Source: Oxalobacteraceae bacterium
GTDB lineage: Bacteria; Pseudomonadota; Gammaproteobacteria; Burkholderiales; Burkholderiaceae_D
Reading direction: 5' to 3'
DNA length: 64,000 bases
Assembly: GCA_900299005.1 (NCBI GenBank)
Contig: OMID01000060.1
Coordinates: 19,790-83,789, forward strand
This document shows, one piece after another, positions 1-8,499 of this stretch. Numbering within the stretch: position 1 is the stretch's first letter; every line of letters starts with the position of its first letter. The notes under the pieces were generated by a model, which made no database searches, had not been told where the DNA came from, and saw nothing but the letters and a program-made list of their open reading frames with translations. Position numbers and translations under genes: made by a program.

Positions 1-302
1 TCAACTGCGGAATCATTTTTCGTGGTGCCCGAATTGGCCAGCGCAATCGCGTAATACACGTCACGCTTTGCCTGCATCACTTTGACGGCCTCGGCGAGCA
101 TGGCGGCACGGTGTGCATACGTCATTGCCTGTAGCGCGCGTGCGCCCTCGTGGCGGGCGAATGCAAAGGCCTCGGGCAAACCAGCGGCCGCGCCACCGGT
201 CACCGCGAGGGTCTCGCTCGTCACTGGATCGCTGAGCGTATGCACCGGTGTTGATGTCGCTTGCCATTCGCCATTGAGGTAGTTGTTCAGGTAAGGGGTC
301 AT
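1..302 (-). CDS. boxD: 3,4-dehydroadipyl-CoA semialdehyde dehydrogenase, N-terminal part (BoxD)
   Basis: Partial gene that runs off the left edge; about 100 residues are visible, starting MTPYLNNYLNGEW. The N-terminus has the aldehyde dehydrogenase layout (a short strand, then a helix rich in Ala/Glu) and the segment LANSGTTKNDSAV, which I recognise from the BoxD/PaaN-type semialdehyde dehydrogenases. In the box pathway BoxD oxidises the ring-cleavage product 3,4-dehydroadipyl-CoA semialdehyde with NADP+ in the cytoplasm. It is divergent from boxR and boxCBA, which supports the call. The catalytic Cys and Glu lie outside the window, so activity cannot be judged. The ATG at 302 is the first in frame; no strong ribosome site was seen. 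Confidence 0.85.
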   Translation of the reverse strand, partial: MTPYLNNYLNGEWQATSTPVHTLSDPVTSETLAVTGGAAAGLPEAFAFARHEGARALQAMTYAHRAAMLAEAVKVMQAKRDVYYAIALANSGTTKNDSAV

Positions 303-385
303 GTCGTTTCCGGGTGGGTGGGTGGACGAGCGTGTGGCGCTGGAACAAACCTGTCAATGACGGGATTTTATGATGGGCTGACGCG

Positions 386-414
386 TTGGCGATTCTGGGT
401 AATGAATTTATAAT
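386..414 (+). promoter_or_regulatory. Predicted sigma-70 promoter of boxR
   Basis: TTGGCG at 386-391 and a perfect TATAAT at 409-414 are separated by 17 bp. The predicted transcript starts near 421, so the in-frame TTG at 386 cannot be the start codon of boxR; this fixes the boxR start at 476. Confidence 0.7.
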
Positions 415-439
415 GCACAGCCGTTTCAGTGTAAGTGCA
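414..439. promoter_or_regulatory. Candidate BoxR operator (TGCA repeats) at the boxR promoter
   Basis: TGCA occurs at 414-417, overlapping the end of the -10 box, and again at 436-439, just after the predicted start, within AATGCAC and GTGCAAT contexts. BzdR/BoxR repressors are known to bind TGCA-containing repeats, so this is a plausible autoregulatory site. Binding itself is inferred. Confidence 0.5.
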
Positions 440-475
440 ATATCTTGCGTGCGTCAAGGACGCGACCAACCCCCC

Positions 476-1348
476 ATGACCCCGTCATCTGCCGCTACCG
501 ACAAACATCCTTTTCTTGCTGCGCTCGGTGAGCGACTCAAGCTGCTGCGCGCACGTCGCGGCCTGACCCGCAAGGCGCTGGCGCAACTGGCCGACGTCTC
601 GGAACGGCATGTCGCGAATGTCGAGTCCGGGGTTGGAAACGCGTCGATTCAGTTTCTGCGCCAGCTCTGCACAGTGCTCAATTGCTCACTGGCAGAAATG
701 ACGGGCGACGAAACTGCGTCGTCCGCCGACTGGTTGATGATCCGCGAGATTTTACGGGGGCGCAGTGAGGAGGAGTTGGCCAAGGCGCGCACGGTACTGA
801 CTGAACTTTTCAAGTCACACACCAGTGAGGCGGCGCGTCGGCAGCGCATTGCGCTAGTCGGGTTGCGCGGCGCAGGAAAATCCACGCTGGGGCAAAAGCT
901 GGCCACGCGACGCAACGTTCCATTTATCGAGCTCTCTGGCGTCATCGAGAAGCTCGCTGGTTGCAGCATTGCCGAAATTTATGCGCTCTATGGTCAGAAT
1001 GCTTACCGTCGCTATGAGCGGCGCGCGCTGGAAGACACGATTCATCATTACCCCCAGGTCGTCATCGCGACTCCGGGGGGTATCGTGTCCGAACCAGCGA
1101 CATTCACCATGCTGCTCTCGCACTGCACGACTGTTTGGCTCAAAGCCTCCCCAGAGCAGCACATGAGCCGGGTATTGGCGCAGGGTGATCGGCGCCCCAT
1201 GTCCGGGAATCGCGAGGCGATGGATGATCTGAAACGCATTCTCGAAAGCCGAACGCCGTTTTATTCAAAAGCGGAGTTTTCCCTGGATACCTGCGATGTC
1301 AGCCTCGACAGCGCTTTCGAGCATCTTCTCACTTTCTTCGAGGCCTGA
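476..1348 (+). CDS. boxR: Benzoyl-CoA-responsive transcriptional repressor BoxR/BzdR family
   Basis: 290 residues. Residues 13-75 form an XRE-type helix-turn-helix (LGERLKLLRARRGLTRKALAQ, then SERHVANVESG). From about residue 122 the protein is shikimate-kinase-like with an intact Walker A motif GLRGAGKST at 129-137. This two-part architecture is diagnostic of BzdR/BoxR, in which the kinase-like domain senses benzoyl-CoA and releases the DNA-binding domain. The ATG at 476 was chosen because a promoter occupies 386-414 and the upstream extension (from TTG at 386) is not conserved in style. The gene sits between divergent boxD and boxCBA, and TGCA operators lie in front of it and of boxC. Confidence 0.92.
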   Translation: MTPSSAATDKHPFLAALGERLKLLRARRGLTRKALAQLADVSERHVANVESGVGNASIQFLRQLCTVLNCSLAEMTGDETASSADWLMIREILRGRSEEELAKARTVLTELFKSHTSEAARRQRIALVGLRGAGKSTLGQKLATRRNVPFIELSGVIEKLAGCSIAEIYALYGQNAYRRYERRALEDTIHHYPQVVIATPGGIVSEPATFTMLLSHCTTVWLKASPEQHMSRVLAQGDRRPMSGNREAMDDLKRILESRTPFYSKAEFSLDTCDVSLDSAFEHLLTFFEA

Positions 1349-1380
1349 GCAGCGCGCACTCACTTTGCCCGTATCGTTGA

Positions 1381-1430
1381 CCTTGCGGGCGATCGCGCTG
1401 CTTCGCGGCGCCTATTTTGATAGCCTGTTA
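1381..1430. repeat. Partial copy of the second MITE-like repeat family
   Basis: About 50 bp closely match the right half of the complete element at 41491-41620: both contain GCGATCGCGCTGCTTCGC followed by TATTTTGATAG or CATTTTGATAG and a CCTRTWA-like end. The left half is missing here. It lies between boxR and the boxC promoter and ends about 60 bp before the -35 box. Confidence 0.7.
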
Positions 1431-1492
1431 TGAATCTTCTCGGGATTTATGGCCTGAGTTTCGCTCCCTGGCACGTGGTAGGTGGGCGGGTG

Positions 1493-1521
1493 TTGACGCT
1501 GACCAGATAGTGCAATATAGT
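1493..1521 (+). promoter_or_regulatory. Predicted sigma-70 promoter of boxCBA
   Basis: TTGACG at 1493-1498 and TATAGT at 1516-1521 are spaced by 17 bp, giving a predicted start near 1528. The first TGCA operator (1511-1514) falls within the spacer, directly before the -10 box, a good position for repression. Confidence 0.65.
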
Positions 1522-1554
1522 GCCGGATAACCATGATAAATGCAGCATATTGCA
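1511..1554. promoter_or_regulatory. Candidate BoxR operator cluster upstream of boxC
   Basis: Three TGCA motifs occur in 44 bp, at 1511-1514, 1541-1544 and 1551-1554, in contexts (GTGCAATAT, ATTGCAAAC) that resemble the pair at the boxR promoter. The latter two overlap an in-frame ATG at 1540, which argues that translation begins downstream at 1567. Confidence 0.5.
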
Positions 1555-1566
1555 AACTATCGACCC

Positions 1567-3225
1567 ATGAGCACAGCCTTCGTCGTCAATTACCAAACGT
1601 CACCGGACCAGTACCGCCACTGGTCGCTGGAGGTTCATGGGCCAATCGCCACGCTCACCCTGAAGGTCGACGAGGATGGCGGACTCCGAGAGGGATACAA
1701 GCTCAAACTCAATTCTTATGACCTCGGAGTCGATATTGAGCTCCATGATGCGGTTCAGCGGCTCCGTTTCGAATATCCCAACGTGCATGCGGTCGTGATC
1801 ACGGGTGGTCGCGACCGTATTTTTTGCTCGGGTGCGAACATCTTCATGCTCGGCATGTCCTCGCATGCCTGGAAGGTCAACTTCTGCAAATTCACCAATG
1901 AGACGCGCAATGGACTGGAAGACGCCAGTCAGCACTCGGGGCTGAAATTCATCGCTGCCGTCAATGGCGCGTGCGCAGGCGGTGGTTATGAGCTTGCAGC
2001 GGCATGCGACGAGATTATTCTGGTGGATGACCGCTCCTCTGCCGTTAGCCTGCCTGAGGTGCCGCTGCTAGGCGTGCTGCCAGGCACCGGTGGTCTCACC
2101 CGACTGACCGATAAGCGCAAGGTTCGTCATGATCACGCAGATATTTTCTGCACCACTCCCGAGGGTGTGCGTGGGCAAAAGGCAAAAGACTGGAAACTGG
2201 TGGACGAGATCGTCAAACCAGCGGCATTCGCAGACACAGTTCGCGCGCGCGCGCTGACATTGGCATCGCTGAGCGATCGCCCCGAGCATGGCAAGGGGGT
2301 AAAGCTCACCCCGCTGTCACGCTACTTTTCCGATGAGGGTGTGAATTACGAATTTGTCGGCGTGACGATTGATCGCTCGGCACGCACGGCCACTTTCACG
2401 GTCAAAGCGCCTGCTAACGATCAGCCTACCGATGTCAGCGGTATCGAAGCAGCGGGCGTGCACTGGTGGCCGTTACAGATGGCACGTGAGCTCGATGACG
2501 CCATCCTGCATTTGCGCACCAACGAGCTCGATTTAGGGACCTGGTTGCTCAAAACCGAGGGTGATGCAGCCAAGGTGCTGGCCTGCGATGCGGTGCTGGT
2601 AGCTCAGCAGTCCCATTGGCTGGTGCGCGAAACCATCGGGCTGTTACGCCGCACGCTTGCGCGTCTGGATGTGTCCTCACGAAGCTTGTTCGCGCTGGTG
2701 GATGAGGGTACCTGTTTTGCTGGCACGCTGGCCGAACTGGTTCTCGCTGCCGATCGCAGCTACATGCTCGCGCTTCCCGATGCCCCCGATGCTGCGCCAC
2801 GCCTGACGCTCTCCGAGATGAATTTTGGATTGCTCCCCATGATCACCGGGCAGTCGCGACTCTCGCGCCGTTTCTACGACGATGCATCGATTTTGTCTGC
2901 CGTGCGTGCCCGGCTTGGTCAGCCGCTGGATGCGGAGGCAGCCATGGCGCTTGGGCTGATCACCGCCAACCCCGATGACATCGATTGGGCAGATGAAATT
3001 CGGCTGGCACTCGAAGAACGCGCAAGCATGTCGCCCGATGCACTGACGGGCATGGAAGCTAATCTTCGTTTCAATGGCAAGGAAACCATGACGACCCGTG
3101 TCTTCGGTCGTTTGTCTGCCTGGCAGAACTGGATATTCAACCGACCGAACGCAGTGGGCGAGGCCGGCGCGCTGAAAGTGTACGGCAGCGGCAGCAAGGC
3201 AAAATTTGATTTTGATCGTGTATAG
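1567..3225 (+). CDS. boxC: 2,3-epoxybenzoyl-CoA dihydrolase (BoxC)
   Basis: 552 residues, the usual length for BoxC, and much longer than an ordinary enoyl-CoA hydratase. The N-terminal half is a crotonase fold: the oxyanion-hole region reads FCSGANIFMLG and NGACAGGGYELAAACD, followed by LPEVPLLGVLPGTGGLTRL. The C-terminal half is a second, divergent crotonase-like domain typical of BoxC. The enzyme opens the ring of 2,3-epoxybenzoyl-CoA hydrolytically, giving 3,4-dehydroadipyl-CoA semialdehyde and formate. It is first in the boxCBA operon behind a TTGACG/TATAGT promoter. The start at 1567 is preferred over 1540 because 1540 lies inside the operator; no clear ribosome site marks either. Confidence 0.93.
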   Translation: MSTAFVVNYQTSPDQYRHWSLEVHGPIATLTLKVDEDGGLREGYKLKLNSYDLGVDIELHDAVQRLRFEYPNVHAVVITGGRDRIFCSGANIFMLGMSSHAWKVNFCKFTNETRNGLEDASQHSGLKFIAAVNGACAGGGYELAAACDEIILVDDRSSAVSLPEVPLLGVLPGTGGLTRLTDKRKVRHDHADIFCTTPEGVRGQKAKDWKLVDEIVKPAAFADTVRARALTLASLSDRPEHGKGVKLTPLSRYFSDEGVNYEFVGVTIDRSARTATFTVKAPANDQPTDVSGIEAAGVHWWPLQMARELDDAILHLRTNELDLGTWLLKTEGDAAKVLACDAVLVAQQSHWLVRETIGLLRRTLARLDVSSRSLFALVDEGTCFAGTLAELVLAADRSYMLALPDAPDAAPRLTLSEMNFGLLPMITGQSRLSRRFYDDASILSAVRARLGQPLDAEAAMALGLITANPDDIDWADEIRLALEERASMSPDALTGMEANLRFNGKETMTTRVFGRLSAWQNWIFNRPNAVGEAGALKVYGSGSKAKFDFDRV

Positions 3226-3287
3226 ACAACCGAACAGGCAGTTTACGTAGCCCGTGAGCGGGTGACTGATTTTCAGGAGAAGGCTTG

Positions 3288-4715
3288 ATGAGTTCCATTG
3301 ATTACAGCGAAAAAATCCCGAACAACGTCAATTTGTCGGAAGACAGAGCCCTGCAGCGCGCACTGGAACACTGGCAGCCGAACTACCTGCAATGGTGGCA
3401 GGACATGGGGCCGGACGGCTCGCAGAATTTTGATGTCTATCTGCGTACCGCCATCAGCACCACGCCAGAGGGTTGGGCGCACTTCGGCCATGTGAAGATG
3501 CCGGACTACCGCTGGGGGATTTTCCTGGCGGCCCAGGAAGAAGGTCGCCAAGTCAATTTTGGTGAGCACAAGGGCGAAGCGGCCTGGCAGGATGTCCCGG
3601 GCGAGCATCGCGCCAATCTGCGTCGCATCATTGTCACCCAGGGTGACACCGAGCCCGCCTCAGTGGAACAGCAGCGTCATCTCGGTCTCACCGCGCCATC
3701 GCAATATGATCTGCGCAATCTTTTCCAGATTAATGTGGAGGAGGGGCGTCATCTGTGGGCCATGGTGTACCTGCTGCACAAATATTTCGGGCGCGATGGT
3801 CGTGAGGAAGCCGAGGCCATGCTGCATCGTCACTCCGGCTCGCAGGACAATCCGCGCATTCTTGAAGCCTTCAATGAAGAGACACCAGACTGGCTTGCGT
3901 TCTACATGTTTACTTACTTCACCGACCGTGATGGCAAATTTCAGCTGTGCGCGCTGGCGGAGTCCGGCTTTGATCCGCTCTCGCGCACCTGCCGCTTCAT
4001 GCTGACCGAGGAAGCACATCACATGTTCGTCGGTGAGTCTGGCGTGTCACGCACGATTCAGCGCACTGCCGAGATCATGAAGCAGCACGGCATTGAAGAT
4101 CCGGAGCAGGTACGCCAGCATGGCGTCATCGATTTGCAGACGATACAGCGCTATCTGAATTTTCATTTCAGTGTCACGATCGACCTGTTTGGCGCCGATC
4201 AGTCATCGAATGCCGCCACCTTCTACAGCGCGGGTCTGAAGGGGCGCTACGAAGAAACAAAACGCGCGGACGATCATGCACTCAAGGGCGATCATTACAA
4301 GATCCTGGAAGTCAAAGATGGCAAGCTCGTAGAAAAAGAAGTACCCATGCTCAACGCGCTCAATGAAGTGCTGCGCGATGATTACATCAAGGATTCCATT
4401 GCCGGCATCAACCGCTGGAACAAGGTGCTCGAAAAGGCGGGCCTTTCCTTCCGTTTGCAAGCCCCGCACAAGGCGTTCAATCGTCATATTGGTTCTTTTG
4501 CCGGTATGCGTGTCTCTCCTGATGGGCGCATGATCTCGGAGACCGAGTGGCAGGGCAAGGTTCGCAACTGGCTCCCCAGTGAGGAAGATCGTGCCTATGT
4601 CGCGTCGCTGATGGGGCGCGTGGTCGAACCGGGCAAGATGGCAAACTGGATAGCGCCACCGGCCATCGGCATCAATCGACAGTCGGTCGATTTCGAGTAC
4701 GTGCGATTTAACTGA
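3288..4715 (+). CDS. boxB: Benzoyl-CoA 2,3-epoxidase, diiron subunit BoxB
   Basis: 475 residues. BoxB is the class I diiron oxygenase component that epoxidises benzoyl-CoA with O2 and electrons from BoxA. All six expected iron ligands are visible by pattern: E122, E152 and H155 (EEGRH), D213 (FTDRD), E242 and H245 (TEEAHH). Their mutual spacing matches my recollection of the characterised BoxB ligands with a uniform offset of two. AGGAGAAGG directly before the ATG at 3288 decides the start over the upstream TTG. It lies 62 bp after boxC and 13 bp before boxA, in one operon. Confidence 0.95.
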   Translation: MSSIDYSEKIPNNVNLSEDRALQRALEHWQPNYLQWWQDMGPDGSQNFDVYLRTAISTTPEGWAHFGHVKMPDYRWGIFLAAQEEGRQVNFGEHKGEAAWQDVPGEHRANLRRIIVTQGDTEPASVEQQRHLGLTAPSQYDLRNLFQINVEEGRHLWAMVYLLHKYFGRDGREEAEAMLHRHSGSQDNPRILEAFNEETPDWLAFYMFTYFTDRDGKFQLCALAESGFDPLSRTCRFMLTEEAHHMFVGESGVSRTIQRTAEIMKQHGIEDPEQVRQHGVIDLQTIQRYLNFHFSVTIDLFGADQSSNAATFYSAGLKGRYEETKRADDHALKGDHYKILEVKDGKLVEKEVPMLNALNEVLRDDYIKDSIAGINRWNKVLEKAGLSFRLQAPHKAFNRHIGSFAGMRVSPDGRMISETEWQGKVRNWLPSEEDRAYVASLMGRVVEPGKMANWIAPPAIGINRQSVDFEYVRFN

Positions 4716-4728
4716 GCGGACGCGGCTG

Positions 4729-5952
4729 ATGAGTGCGATGGAAACCGAGGTGCTCATCCGTCAGCACCTGATTGACCCCGAGGTCTGCATCCGTTGCAAT
4801 ACGTGCGAGGAGACCTGCCCCATCAATGCGATCACCCACGATGATCGCAACTATGTCGTTGATCCCGCAGTCTGTAATGGCTGCAACGCTTGTCTGCCAC
4901 CGTGTCCTACGGGCTCCATCGACCATTGGCGCACGGTACCGAAACACAATGCGTACTCCGTCGAAGCTCAACTCGGGTGGGATGAGTTGCCCCCCGAGCA
5001 GGAGCTCGCTGGCGAGACGATGGCGGTCGTTGCAAGCGCGTCTTCGCAGCAGCTCAATGCAGCGGTGTCTGCCACATCGCCCATGGCGCCGCATTCTGCA
5101 GAGAAGCCCCAGGTACACTGCTTTGACACGCGTAACCCCGTGACGGCGACGGTAGCCGGCAACTACCGGCTCACTGCTGAGGACGCCGAGAGCGACATAC
5201 GGCATATCGTGCTCGATTTCGGTAATCATCGTTTCCCGGTGCTGGAGGGGCAATCGGTTGGCATCATTCCTCCCGGTGTGGACGCGGCCGGCAAGCCGCA
5301 TTATCTGCGCATGTACTCCATTGCCAGTCCTCGCGATGGCGAACGCCCTGGCTACAACAACCTGGCGTTGACAGTCAAGCGAGTAGTGGGCGAGCAGGAT
5401 GGCACAGTGATTCGGGGTGTCGCGTCGAACTATCTGTGCGATCTGAGAAAAGGCGATCGTGTCCAGGTCACGGGACCGTACGGCGACCGTTTCCTGATGC
5501 CCAACCACCCCGGATCGAATCTCCTGATGATCTGCACCGGCACCGGCGCTGCGCCGATGCGCGCAATGACAGAGTACCGGCGACGCTTGCAAGCGCAAGG
5601 CAGGGCGGTCGAGGGCCAGCTGATGCTGTTCTTTGGTGCTCGCATGCCTGACGAGCTGCCTTACTTCGGCCCCTTGCTCAAGCTGCCGCCAAGCCTGATT
5701 ACCAAACACTTTGCCTTCTCTCGCCTGCCCGGCGAGCCTCGCTGCTATGTGCAGGACAAGCTGCGCGAGCATGCTTCCGCGGTGGCCGAGCTGCTGACGT
5801 CAGACACCTTTATCTACATTTGCGGCCTTAAAGGTATGGAAGCCGGCGTCATGGAGGCACTGCACGATGTCTGCGCAAAGACAGGCATGAACTGGGAGGC
5901 ACTGCATCAGACGATGGTCAACGAAGGCCGCTTCCATGTAGAGACGTATTGA
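4729..5952 (+). CDS. boxA: Benzoyl-CoA 2,3-epoxidase, reductase subunit BoxA
   Basis: 407 residues. An N-terminal ferredoxin part carries two 4Fe-4S motifs ([12 protein letters not shown] near residues 23-34 and [12 protein letters not shown] near 52-63). After an Ala/Ser-rich linker (about 95-130) comes a ferredoxin-NADP reductase module with the FAD motif RMYSIASP and the NADP-binding segment [14 protein letters not shown]. It passes electrons from NADPH to the diiron centre of BoxB. It is last in the boxCBA operon; 5953-6177 beyond it is unusually C-rich and has only a weak hairpin (ACCCA/TGGGT then TTTT, near 6078-6100) as a possible terminator. Confidence 0.95.
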   Translation: MSAMETEVLIRQHLIDPEVCIRCNTCEETCPINAITHDDRNYVVDPAVCNGCNACLPPCPTGSIDHWRTVPKHNAYSVEAQLGWDELPPEQELAGETMAVVASASSQQLNAAVSATSPMAPHSAEKPQVHCFDTRNPVTATVAGNYRLTAEDAESDIRHIVLDFGNHRFPVLEGQSVGIIPPGVDAAGKPHYLRMYSIASPRDGERPGYNNLALTVKRVVGEQDGTVIRGVASNYLCDLRKGDRVQVTGPYGDRFLMPNHPGSNLLMICTGTGAAPMRAMTEYRRRLQAQGRAVEGQLMLFFGARMPDELPYFGPLLKLPPSLITKHFAFSRLPGEPRCYVQDKLREHASAVAELLTSDTFIYICGLKGMEAGVMEALHDVCAKTGMNWEALHQTMVNEGRFHVETY

Positions 5953-6177
5953 GCAGGGGTCGAGCCGAGCGAGCGGGATTGACTTGCGCATGCACCGGCC
6001 GCGTCCCCCAGATCCCCCGAATCCCCCCAATCGCTGAAATTCCCCGAATAAGCTGACGGCGAGCCGCCCCTGGCTTTACCCACAGGTTTCACTGGGTTTT
6101 AGCGCCCGACCGGTCGTTTAGGATTTACTATCGCGTGACCTGCTACCGAAATAAGATGAGAATCAGACGGCTAGCGA

Positions 6178-6307
6178 GGGAAGCGCTTCATTAAACACCG
6201 CAAGCATCCTCCTTTGGGAAATAGCGGCAGGCCTTTGTTTTGGCAGGCTCCCGCATCGCACCGCGATGCTGGCTCGCCATAGCATGCGGTGTGTTGAGCG
6301 TCTTCCC
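6178..6307. repeat. MITE-like repeat family 1, copy A
   Basis: 130 bp running from GGGAAGCGCTTCATTAA to GCGTCTTCCC; the two ends are inverted (GGGAAG-CGCT against GGGAAGACGCTC). The interior CCGCGATGCTGGCTCGCCAT recurs exactly in copy B (34951-35083), and the overall order is shared with copy C (43138-43269). It holds no coding frame. It lies directly before the A-rich leader of the NosR-like gene. Confidence 0.7.
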
Positions 6308-6347
6308 AAATAAAAATAAAACAAATAAAACAAATAAAAATAAAAAA
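6308..6347. other. 40-bp A-rich, G-free tract before the NosR-like gene
   Basis: A low-complexity run made of AAATAAAA and AAACAAAT units without a single G, stark in this GC-rich window. It ends 13 bp before the start codon at 6361, just ahead of GGGCGGGGGAC. It may be an unstructured leader or slippage-prone DNA; no function is shown. Confidence 0.6.
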
Positions 6348-6360
6348 TGGGCGGGGGACG

Positions 6361-8499
6361 ATGACGAAGACCTTGGTTTGCTGGCGCCGTGCCATCACGG
6401 GCCTGCTGTTGGTGGCAAGTGCTGTGGGTCATGCAGTCACGCTGAAAAAAGCCGATGTTGATCAGTACCTGTCGAAGCAGTACCTGGTCGGCGACATTAA
6501 CCCGAATGTTCCGGTCTGGCCCTTGTTCGAACGTCAGCCCACGACAGAGAATGAAAAACCCCAGCTGATCGGCTATGCGTTCGAGTCTGTTGATTTCGAG
6601 CCAGTGCGCGGCTATGGCGGCAAGCCGATTAATATTCTCGTGGCGATAGACACCCAGGGCAATTTCCTCTTGTCCAGGTTGCTCGAGCATCGCGAGCCCC
6701 TGTTTCGGTCCGAGGTGGGCATTGCCAAACTGACGGAATTCGCTTCCCAATATGTGGGCATCACCGTCAGGCATGAGACACATTTGCAGGGCTTTCGTGC
6801 GAAGACATCGCATGATGACAAGCGTGCCTACTTGCATGGCGTGCAGGCGGGCACGGTGTCGGCCAAGGCAATCGACCGCACCATTTTGCAATCGGCAGCC
6901 TCGGTCGCGCTCGCCCATGAGGAGGCTGCCCGAGCAGGAACGATCATCGGCGAGGGCGATGCGGTTACCCTCACCAAGGGTAATTTACGAAACGTCGAGG
7001 TCAAGCCGCTGACATGGGATCAGCTCCTCTCGCGCCGCATGGTCGAGCCAATGTCACTGACGCGCAGACAGATCGAAAAAGCATTTGCCGGTACCCGTGC
7101 CGCTGGCGCAGACAAGCTGGCCGCTACCCAACCCGACGAGGTAGCCTTGCAATTCCATGTCGCGCTGGCCAGCATTCCCCAGATCGGGCGCAATGTGCTG
7201 GGCGAGGAGGGATGGCGGCTGCTGGTGGCCAACATGCGCGATAGTCAGGCCCTGGTGATCAGCGAAAGCGGGCCCTTGTACAAGATGATGTACGAGAGCC
7301 AGCGCATCGTGGACGATCAGCCCTTCGTGCTAAAACAAGATGGCAAGGTCGTATCACTGCGCGCCATCGCCTACGATAAAGATCTCGTCGTGCCGGGCTA
7401 CCCGACGACGACGCGGGTCCATGTGCTGATTGTTGACAGCGCAACGCCACTGGATCCTTCAAGGCCCTTCGATCTTGCTCTGCGATTCGGTCGTCGTTAC
7501 GGGTCATTCGCGCATCAGGTTGCGTACACGGAGTTTGCCATGCCCTATGAGTTCTATGGCTGGCGAAGGACATTATCGCGATGGATGGACGCCGACTGGG
7601 TCGATGCGTGGAGCAAGCGCAGTGCCGAGATTGCGGTGCTGCTGGCAGGACTGATCGTGCTCAGTGTTGCGCTGGTTCGCCAACGCGTGACTGCGCACAG
7701 CGCACGACGGCTGAAGATCTTCCGCATTGCCTATTTGCTGTTCACGCTGGGCTTTATCGGCTGGTTCGCGCAGGGGCAATTAAGTATCGTGAACATCACC
7801 GCCTCCCTGGAGGCACTCTCGACAGGCAATGACCTCAGTTTCCTGCTGGCTGATCCGATGACGGTGATCCTCTGGATCTTTGTGGGTATGACCTTGCTCG
7901 TGTGGGGGCGCGGCACCTTTTGTGGCTGGCTGTGTCCCTTCGGGGCATTCCAGGAGCTTGTCAGCCTGATCGTGCGGCGCATCGGAATAAGGCCGCGCCG
8001 CCTGCGCGGGGCATGGGACCGCTCTCTCAAATGGATCAAATACCTGGTGCTGGGGGCAGTGCTTGCGACGATCTGGCTGGCGCCAACTTCCACCGAGCTG
8101 GTGGTCGAGGTCGAACCCTTCAAGACAGCTATCAGCCTGTATTTCGTCCGAGATTGGCCCTATGTCGTCTGGGCGGTCGGTCTCTTGGCGCTGAGTGTCT
8201 TCGTCTATCGCGGATATTGCCGGTATATTTGCCCACTGGGCGCCGCGCTTGCGGCCCTGAATCCGCTGCGTCGCTGGGGCTGGATTGCGCGCCGAGATGC
8301 CTGCGGCAAGCCGTGCCAGACTTGCCGTCATCGCTGCGAGTATCAATCGATCGCGCCGTCCGGCAAAGTGAGCTACAGCGAATGCTTTCAGTGCCTCGAT
8401 TGTGTCGCGATTTATCGCGACGACACCCAATGCCTGCCCCTGATCCAGGAGCGTAAGCGCAAGGTCATCCACCTTTACGAAGAAAGGGCTGCGGCATGA
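6361..8499 (+). CDS. NosR/NirI-like membrane flavin and iron-sulfur electron-transfer protein
   Basis: 712 residues. Order: signal-like N-terminus (1-25), periplasmic FMN-binding domain to about residue 185 (YAFESVDFEPVRGYGGKPI), a long periplasmic stretch, then several membrane helices from about 425. Two cytoplasmic polyferredoxin anchors follow, CGWLCPFG and CRYICPLG, and a cysteine-rich tail ending ECFQCLDCVAIY. This is the NosR layout; NosR moves electrons across the membrane to periplasmic enzymes. No nosZ or other nos gene is present, and the usual SGAT flavin-attachment motif reads AGTVSAKA (163-170). The ATG overlaps nothing; GGGGGAC precedes it. Its stop overlaps the start of apbE by 4 bp, so the partner FMN transferase is coexpressed. 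A second homologue is at 25054. Confidence 0.85.
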   Translation: MTKTLVCWRRAITGLLLVASAVGHAVTLKKADVDQYLSKQYLVGDINPNVPVWPLFERQPTTENEKPQLIGYAFESVDFEPVRGYGGKPINILVAIDTQGNFLLSRLLEHREPLFRSEVGIAKLTEFASQYVGITVRHETHLQGFRAKTSHDDKRAYLHGVQAGTVSAKAIDRTILQSAASVALAHEEAARAGTIIGEGDAVTLTKGNLRNVEVKPLTWDQLLSRRMVEPMSLTRRQIEKAFAGTRAAGADKLAATQPDEVALQFHVALASIPQIGRNVLGEEGWRLLVANMRDSQALVISESGPLYKMMYESQRIVDDQPFVLKQDGKVVSLRAIAYDKDLVVPGYPTTTRVHVLIVDSATPLDPSRPFDLALRFGRRYGSFAHQVAYTEFAMPYEFYGWRRTLSRWMDADWVDAWSKRSAEIAVLLAGLIVLSVALVRQRVTAHSARRLKIFRIAYLLFTLGFIGWFAQGQLSIVNITASLEALSTGNDLSFLLADPMTVILWIFVGMTLLVWGRGTFCGWLCPFGAFQELVSLIVRRIGIRPRRLRGAWDRSLKWIKYLVLGAVLATIWLAPTSTELVVEVEPFKTAISLYFVRDWPYVVWAVGLLALSVFVYRGYCRYICPLGAALAALNPLRRWGWIARRDACGKPCQTCRHRCEYQSIAPSGKVSYSECFQCLDCVAIYRDDTQCLPLIQERKRKVIHLYEERAAA

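Noticed and set aside
386-475. TTG start for boxR at 386
   Set aside because: This TTG is the -35 box of a good promoter whose -10 box lies at 409-414; translation cannot begin upstream of its own transcript start.
6361-8499. Nitrous oxide reductase regulon (nosR)
   Set aside because: The protein is NosR-like but no nosZ, nosD, nosF or nosY is present, so the specific gene name is not justified.
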